From CAZDME01 sp964506785 [NCBI: uncultured bacterium] (GTDB taxonomy: Bacteria > CAZDME01 > JAYEMH01): a stretch of 21,773 nucleotides of DNA. Shown here piece by piece: positions 16,983 through 21,773 of this stretch. The notes under the pieces are model-generated. The model searched no databases, was not told the DNA's origin, and saw only the letters and a list, made by a program, of their open reading frames with translations. Each line of letters begins with the position of its first letter. The stretch's first letter is position 1. The stretch spans positions 1 to 21,773 of the forward strand of contig CAZDME010000017.1 of NCBI GenBank assembly GCA_964506785.1. The letters are read 5' to 3'. Made by a program: the position numbers and the translations under genes.

Positions 16983-17048
16983 GGCAAACCTCGTTAGAGA
17001 CGATTCTAATGGGGGGCGCCACGGAAGAGACAAAGGTCTCTAACGGGG
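16983..17048 (+). other. upstream leader helix competing with aptamer 2
   Basis: CCTCGTTAGAGAC (16989-17001) can pair with GTCTCTAACGGGG (17036-17048) over 13 positions with one G-U. The last four G's of the 3' arm are the start of the aptamer's GGGGCAAAC. A second copy of AGAGAC (17026-17031) can form a local AAAG-loop hairpin with the same GTCTCT. Thus two mutually exclusive hairpins precede the aptamer. The segment also begins with GGCAAACC like an aptamer 5' end and contains a GGCGCC palindrome (17015-17020). Confidence 0.55.
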
Positions 17049-17131
17049 CAAACTGTTCGAAAGGATAGGACGCAAAGCTTCAGAGCCTAAGCCCTGAGTG
17101 GAAACAAAGGGTAAGGCTGTCAGCTGCCGAA
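17044..17131 (+). promoter_or_regulatory. GEMM-I (c-di-GMP-I) riboswitch aptamer 2
   Basis: Clear class I c-di-GMP aptamer: GGGGCAAAC, P2 hairpin CTGTTC-GAAA-GGATAG with GNRA loop, GGACGCAAAGC (core), AGCCTAAG, P3 closing through GCCCT/AGGG and AGCC/GGCT, and 3' side GTCAGCTGCCGA. The G20-equivalent base (17047) is G, favouring c-di-GMP over cGAMP. CTGTCAGCT (17117-17125), the P3 3' strand, is also perfectly complementary to AGCTGACAG (17160-17168), which abuts the terminator. This provides a ligand-dependent alternative pairing. It controls the giant DUF2341/LamG gene 170 nt downstream. Confidence 0.92.
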
Positions 17132-17168
17132 AACCAGAGAAAACTGAATATTGTAGTCGAGCTGACAG

Positions 17169-17200
17169 AAGCCTATTCTTTCAAGAATAGGCTTTCTTTC
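17169..17200 (+). terminator. expression-platform terminator of riboswitch 2
   Basis: AAGCCTATTCTT (17169-17180) and AAGAATAGGCTT (17183-17194) form a perfect 12-bp stem with a TC loop, followed by a mixed T/C tract (TCTTTC). The stem is strong and the T-tract imperfect, as expected of a regulated terminator. Confidence 0.8.
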
Positions 17201-17205
17201 TAAAA

Positions 17206-17292
17206 AGCAGAAGACGGAAGGCAGAGAAAGAAAAAACTTGCACCTACGAGGTGCAAGGATTTGGGGAAATAGAAGACAGAAAGCAGAAAACA
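17206..17292 (+). repeat. degenerate AGAAGACAGAA purine-rich repeat tract, copy B
   Basis: AGCAGAAGACGGAAGGCAG at 17206, then an exact AGAAGACAGAA at 17271-17281 and AGCAGAAAAC after it. A perfect hairpin is inserted between the units. Same unit as at 10988-11062. It lies between the riboswitch terminator and the adhesin SD. Confidence 0.65.
17231..17257 (-). terminator. intrinsic terminator facing antisense to the adhesin gene
   Basis: CTTGCACCT (17237-17245)-ACG-AGGTGCAAG (17249-17257) is a perfect 9-bp stem. On the minus strand it is followed by six T's (17236-17231), the form of a classic terminator. No minus-strand gene ends here, so it would stop antisense transcripts coming from the adhesin gene. 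On + it is only a leader hairpin. Confidence 0.6.
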
Positions 17293-17303
17293 AAGGGGAT
17301 AAA

Positions 17304-20300
17304 ATGAGTAAGCGGTTTATTGGGGCAATAATATGTATTGGATTTATAATCCTAATGGCTTCTCCGGCCGAGGGAGCTTGGCTTTCTGGATGGGATAACC
17401 GGATTAAGTTAAGGATTGACAGCAGTAAGGTCGATAGTACTTTAACTAATTTTCCAGTTCTGCTCTACCTTAGCGCCGCCTCAGGCATTGGCGATGAAGA
17501 TGTCTCCTGCGTTTTTGATGAGCTCGCTTTAGATGCTAACCGGCGGAAAATAGCCGTAACCACCTCTGACGGCACTACGGAATGTTATGTAGAAATCGAG
17601 AAGTGGGATGATGCCAATGAGAAGGCCTGGCTCTGGGTCAAGGTTCCCAGTATAAGTAGTAGCTCTGACACCGACCTTTACCTTTACTACGATGTCAACC
17701 ATTTAGACAACGGTATCTATGTGGGGGATACAAATTCCACCCCGGCTGAAAGTGTCTGGGATGATAATTATGTAATGGTTCAGCATTTAGCCGATGGGGC
17801 CAGTACCTCTGCCACTTATGATAGTACTTCTAATAATAACGACGGAACAAAAAAAGGAGCCAATGAGCCGATTGAAACAAACTCTGGAAAAATTGATGAT
17901 GCTCAGGATTTTGATGGCGGGGATGATTATTTAACTACGGCGCTTGGTGGTTTACCAACTACAATGGTGGATATAACAGTTGCATTCTGGGCAAGCCCAA
18001 GCGGAACACTTGAACATGGATCTATTCTTCGGGCTGTTACTGATGATACCGCTAATAGATTAAATATACATTTCCCTTGGGATGATAGCACAATTTACTG
18101 GGATTTTGGGGATATTTCGGGGAATGGGCGTCTTACTGCAAGTTGGAATTCTGATTGGAATAATGTATGGGCATATTGGGTATTTATTTCTGAAGCGGGG
18201 GTAGGACAAAAGATATATCGAAATAACACTCTGGTAGCAAGTGATGCTAATGTAGAGTATTTTTCAAAAGGCACAAAAACTCTTGAGATAGCTAAGTATA
18301 ATGATGTTTATTGGGATGGAATTATTGATGAGTTTCGCATTTCCTCTTATCCCCGCTCTGCCGCCTGGATTAAAGCCTCCTACAATTCCGGCAATGACAG
18401 CTTTGTCACTTTTGGCGCTGCGGAAGGCCGCTCGGACTGGCTTTCCGGCTGGGACCAGCGGATTAAATTAACCGTTGATAGCACCAAGGTGGATGAAAAC
18501 TTAACTGATTTTCCGGCTCTCGTTTACCTCAGCGCCGCCTCAGGTATTGGCGATGTCGATGTCTCCTGTGTGTTTGATGAGTTGACTTCAGATGATAACC
18601 GCAAGAAAATAGCCGTAACCACCTCTGACGGCCAAACCCAGTGTTATGTAGAAATCGAGAAATGGGACGATGCCAGTGAGGAGGCCTGGCTCTGGGTTAA
18701 AATTCCTAGTGTGAGCAGTATTGGCGATAGCTATCTTTATTTATACTACGATGCTGACCATGCCGATAACACTACCTATATAGGAGATACCAACTCCACC
18801 CCGGCTGAAAATGTCTGGAATAGTCATTTTAAAGGGGTATGGCATTTGGATGAGACTACCGGCTCCTATTATGATTCTACAGACAGTAATTATGACGGCA
18901 CTCTTACTGACGCTGATACGGATAGTACTAGGGGCGCTACGGGTAAAATAAATGGGGCGATTGATTTAAACGGAGATGCTGATTATATTGACTGCGGTGA
19001 TGTAGCTGAAGTAGATAGTGTTTATGCCCTTACCTATGAGGTGTGGATGAAGGACGGCGCAACTAACGCTCTGATTTCTAAATATACAGACGATAACAGC
19101 AAAGCAAGTATCTACAATGCATCCGGCGATGCGCTTTATTGGAGTCTTACTGATGGTTCCCCTGGTTCCCCTAGCTACGGTACGAGTGCTGTATTAACCG
19201 GTGAGCATTATCTGGCAATGGCTTATGATGGGTTGCAAACCGGAAACTCAAATATACTAAAGGGATATGTGGATGGTGAGGAGGTAACTTTGTCTTTTAC
19301 CGGTACAATTCCGGCACTGACCGCAAACCATAGTGAAAATCTCTATTTAGGAAAGCAGGCAGCAGCTTATACCGATGGCATCATTGACGAAGTCCGCATT
19401 TCCTCTTCTCCCCGCTCGGCCGCCTGGATTAAAGCCTCATATAACTCCGGCAATGACAGCTTTATCACCTTTACCGGCACGGCAGAATCCCCGCCGAGTG
19501 CATTTTCCGGCTGGGATAACCGGATTAAATTAACTATTGACAGCAGTAAAATTGATTCTGATTTAACTAATTTCCCGGTTTTGATTCATATTAGTTCCGC
19601 CTCAGGCATAACTGATTCTGATGCCAGCCGGGTTTTTGACGAATTGACTTCAGATGACAACCGTAAGAAAATAGCCGTAACCACCTCTGACGGCCAAACC
19701 CAGTGCTTCGTAGAAATTGAGAAGTGGGATGATGCCAGTGAAGAGGCCTGGCTCTGGGTTAAGGTCCCGGCGATAAGCAGCACCAACGATACTGACCTTT
19801 ACCTCTATTATGATGCTGACCACCCTAATAACACCTACTATGTAGGCGACAGCGGCTCGATGACAGATATCTGGGGAACTGAATACGTTATGGTTCAGCA
19901 TTTAGAAGAAACCAGCGGCACCCATTATGATTCCACTTTTCGTGATAACGATTCAAGCGTCGTTTCGGTAACTACCCAGGGCTCGGCAACCGGAAAAATC
20001 GATGGTTCAGATGAATTTGCCGCTGGTAAATATATCGATTGCGGAACTGACACCAGTCTTGATTTTGCTGGGGCCTTTACGGTAAGTGCCTGGGTAAAAC
20101 CGGATACCCTGATAAATTATGGCGGTATTGTCAGTAAGGTTATTTCTGGCCGGACCGGAACCTATTCATATATGTTAGTCTGCCATAATGATGGGACTAT
20201 AGGCGCGTGGGGTAGTAGTACCTGGAACTTTTCGACTGATGCCGGTATTACCGCCGGCAACTGGTATCACCTTACATGGAAACTTACCGGAGGCAACATC

Positions 20301-21773
20301 TATTATTTTGTCAATGGTACGGCCTACGGCAGTGACTCCTTTTCTTGTACCGATGTTCCTACCCACATTCTATATATAGGCAGTTGGTATAGTGTAAACA
20401 CCAATTATGATTTTGACGGCATTATTGATGAAGTGCGGGTTTCATACACTGCCCGCTCTGATGCCTGGATTAAAGCCTCCTATTATTCCGAGGCTGACCT
20501 TTTGCTTACCTTTGAAGGTGCCTCGGACTGGGGGGTAAGTGATTATGCCTATCGCAAACAGATAACCGTTGCCGGTTCAACGGTTGGTGAATTGGCCAAT
20601 TACCAGATGAAACTGACTGTCCATAAAGGCAGCGGCAGTGATTCCGGAAGCGATGTTTATCTTAGCAGCCACTGCCAGGATGATTTTGATGATATCCGCT
20701 TTACCGCTGATGACGGCACTACCCAATTGGATTACTGGCGGGAAAGCTATACCTCCGGGGATAATGCTGTTTTCTGGATAGAGTTTCCGGCAATTCCGGC
20801 CTCCTCTGATTCGGCTAATTTCTATATTTATTACGATAATAGCTCTGCCAGCTCCGCCACAAATGGCGATGAGACCTTTGTTTTCTTTGACGATTTTACC
20901 GGTACTACCATTGATACCGATAAATGGAATGAAACTGATACTGGCGGCAACCTCTCCCAAAATGATAAAATTATACTCTATGACGGCACTGGTGCGTGGA
21001 CTACCACCGGCTTATTTACTGATTCCAACTTCGCCCGGACATCCGGTAATGCTTATCGGGAATTCAGATGCAAATATCAACCTATGTGTCAGCGAGGGGC
21101 GAGTTATCAGGATACGACGATGTTGGGATGGAAAAATACCGCGGCTGGCGTTAACTATGCCGAAATGCCTCATGCAACGTATTACATCACTGACGGGTAC
21201 GATATACATGTGTATGAAGATTCAATAGCACGGGGGGATGTGGGAGATTTTGTTGCCGAGACCCAATATTGGCTTAAAACAACCCTTACCTCAAACGGCG
21301 CCAAATATTATAACAGTACTGACGGAGATAGCTGGACACTTCTTTATACCGGCACTGCCTCCAGCGCAAGTCCCTTGAAAGTCGGTTTTACCCACTATCA
21401 AGGAGGAGATTCTTATGTTGATGATGTTTTCGTCCGCAACTGTGCGACGACCGAGCCGACCTTTGGCACCTGGGGAAGCGAGGAATCCGGCCCGGCGGCT
21501 GTGGTTACCAATTCTGTCGGGCCAACCAATGTTACCGCTACTACCGCCCGTTTAAACGGGGAGATAACTGATATTGGTTTTGAAAATCCTACTGTCCATA
21601 TTTACTGGGGAGATGAAGATGGCGGCACCACTCCCGGAAGCTGGGACACTGATGAGAATCTGGGCACCAAAAGCGCCGGAACGTTTTATCAAGATGTCAG
21701 CTCTTTAACTACGGCTAAAACCTATTACTACCGCTGTTATGCCACTCATTCAGGAAATGATGATGCCTGGGCC
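17304..21773 (+). CDS. giant secreted DUF2341/LamG-repeat surface protein, 3' end cut by the window
   Basis: An uninterrupted frame of 1490 codons with no stop before the window ends. ATG 17304 follows GGGG (17295-17298). Residues 1-25 form a signal peptide (MSKRFIGAIICIG, core, SPAEGA). Three similar modules of about 343-354 residues follow, starting at 26, 379 and 733. Each has a DUF2341 domain (SGWDxRIKL, VFDEL, YVEIEKWDDA, LYLYYD) and then a LamG/concanavalin-like sandwich (VQHL or VWHL, YDST, FDGxIDEVRIS, AWIKASY). A fourth DUF2341 starts at 1076 (YAYRKQITV), followed by a different jelly-roll domain (FFDDFTG, 1193-1395) and a fibronectin-III-like domain from 1400. LamG domains usually bind glycans, so an adhesin or carbohydrate-binding outer-surface role is inferred. 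Expression is under riboswitch 2. No anchor is visible in the part present. Confidence 0.9.
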   Translation, partial: MSKRFIGAIICIGFIILMASPAEGAWLSGWDNRIKLRIDSSKVDSTLTNFPVLLYLSAASGIGDEDVSCVFDELALDANRRKIAVTTSDGTTECYVEIEKWDDANEKAWLWVKVPSISSSSDTDLYLYYDVNHLDNGIYVGDTNSTPAESVWDDNYVMVQHLADGASTSATYDSTSNNNDGTKKGANEPIETNSGKIDDAQDFDGGDDYLTTALGGLPTTMVDITVAFWASPSGTLEHGSILRAVTDDTANRLNIHFPWDDSTIYWDFGDISGNGRLTASWNSDWNNVWAYWVFISEAGVGQKIYRNNTLVASDANVEYFSKGTKTLEIAKYNDVYWDGIIDEFRISSYPRSAAWIKASYNSGNDSFVTFGAAEGRSDWLSGWDQRIKLTVDSTKVDENLTDFPALVYLSAASGIGDVDVSCVFDELTSDDNRKKIAVTTSDGQTQCYVEIEKWDDASEEAWLWVKIPSVSSIGDSYLYLYYDADHADNTTYIGDTNSTPAENVWNSHFKGVWHLDETTGSYYDSTDSNYDGTLTDADTDSTRGATGKINGAIDLNGDADYIDCGDVAEVDSVYALTYEVWMKDGATNALISKYTDDNSKASIYNASGDALYWSLTDGSPGSPSYGTSAVLTGEHYLAMAYDGLQTGNSNILKGYVDGEEVTLSFTGTIPALTANHSENLYLGKQAAAYTDGIIDEVRISSSPRSAAWIKASYNSGNDSFITFTGTAESPPSAFSGWDNRIKLTIDSSKIDSDLTNFPVLIHISSASGITDSDASRVFDELTSDDNRKKIAVTTSDGQTQCFVEIEKWDDASEEAWLWVKVPAISSTNDTDLYLYYDADHPNNTYYVGDSGSMTDIWGTEYVMVQHLEETSGTHYDSTFRDNDSSVVSVTTQGSATGKIDGSDEFAAGKYIDCGTDTSLDFAGAFTVSAWVKPDTLINYGGIVSKVISGRTGTYSYMLVCHNDGTIGAWGSSTWNFSTDAGITAGNWYHLTWKLTGGNIYYFVNGTAYGSDSFSCTDVPTHILYIGSWYSVNTNYDFDGIIDEVRVSYTARSDAWIKASYYSEADLLLTFEGASDWGVSDYAYRKQITVAGSTVGELANYQMKLTVHKGSGSDSGSDVYLSSHCQDDFDDIRFTADDGTTQLDYWRESYTSGDNAVFWIEFPAIPASSDSANFYIYYDNSSASSATNGDETFVFFDDFTGTTIDTDKWNETDTGGNLSQNDKIILYDGTGAWTTTGLFTDSNFARTSGNAYREFRCKYQPMCQRGASYQDTTMLGWKNTAAGVNYAEMPHATYYITDGYDIHVYEDSIARGDVGDFVAETQYWLKTTLTSNGAKYYNSTDGDSWTLLYTGTASSASPLKVGFTHYQGGDSYVDDVFVRNCATTEPTFGTWGSEESGPAAVVTNSVGPTNVTATTARLNGEITDIGFENPTVHIYWGDEDGGTTPGSWDTDENLGTKSAGTFYQDVSSLTTAKTYYYRCYATHSGNDDAWA
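17379..20528 (+). repeat. three tandem ~1.05-kb coding repeats
   Basis: Repeat units begin at 17379, 18438 and 19500 (unit lengths 1059, 1062 and 1029 nt). The DUF2341 halves remain similar at DNA level. Units 2 and 3 share an identical 41-nt run (18603-18643 = 19665-19705), and unit 1 shares much of it. The LamG halves are clearly more divergent. Unit ends are again conserved (GCCTGGATTAAAGCCTC in all three). Confidence 0.85.

Noticed and set aside
16983-17043. A complete second GEMM aptamer in tandem with aptamer 2
   Set aside because: It has GGCAAACC but lacks the GACGCAAAGC core, the GNRA P2 loop and the CCTAA segment; kept only as a decoy or remnant.
17379-20528. Assembly artefact duplicating the adhesin module
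   Set aside because: The three units differ throughout, especially in the LamG halves, and the frame is kept; a collapsed or duplicated assembly would give identical copies.
20577-20960. 127-codon minus-strand frame, and a 121-codon plus frame at 20863-21228
   Set aside because: Both overlap the uninterrupted DUF2341 frame and show no domain, SD or promoter. They arise from the codon bias of the real gene.
17304-21773. Suspected frameshift or broken gene, because no long ORF had been reported here
   Set aside because: Codon-by-codon translation from 17304 to the last base gives 1490 codons with no stop. The gene only lacks its 3' end in this window.

Overview
The window looks like chromosomal DNA of a moderate-GC, Gram-negative-type (diderm) bacterium. 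It carries a predicted outer-membrane-type lipoprotein, undecaprenyl-phosphate sugar-transferase chemistry, an ExeA-type ATPase, an HD-GYP protein and c-di-GMP riboswitches. The giant DUF2341/LamG surface protein, the TPR-carrying GT-C enzyme and the AGAAGACAGAA-type intergenic repeats recall uncultured phyla such as Omnitrophota. That placement is an impression from gene content, not a phylogenetic result. No phage, IS element, CRISPR, tRNA or rRNA was seen.

Left part (1-9410), mainly housekeeping. A 5'-truncated agmatinase (+) converges on a two-gene minus-strand group (GNAT acetyltransferase, BamE-like lipoprotein). A second minus-strand unit holds a sodium:neurotransmitter-type symporter, a 41-residue MetS-like small subunit and a TPR/GT-C membrane glycosyltransferase; the last two overlap by ATGA. 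Divergent from it lie pfkA and ligA (abutting, TAA then ATG). ligA overlaps a DUF72 gene tail to tail.

Middle and right part (9411-21773), a cell-surface/polysaccharide island that looks c-di-GMP controlled. A GEMM-I (c-di-GMP-I) riboswitch with a consensus promoter lies ahead of a WecA/MraY-type glycosyl-1-phosphate transferase. Then follow a 61-residue membrane protein, an ExeA-type AAA ATPase, an HD-GYP protein (a candidate c-di-GMP phosphodiesterase), a GT4 glycosyltransferase and a secreted fibre-like protein. A convergent polytopic membrane protein comes next. A second GEMM-I riboswitch leads into a giant secreted protein of at least 1490 residues, made of tandem DUF2341 + LamG-like modules and running off the window. 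The likely logic is that c-di-GMP is sensed by two RNAs, may be degraded by the HD-GYP protein, and tunes glycan and adhesin production.

Regulatory layout. Many promoters can be read directly, with 17-bp spacing. In four genes without a normally spaced Shine-Dalgarno site the predicted transcription start falls within about 1-5 nt of the ATG, so leaderless translation seems common here. The second riboswitch has an extra upstream 13-bp helix that would sequester the aptamer's own G-rich 5' strand.
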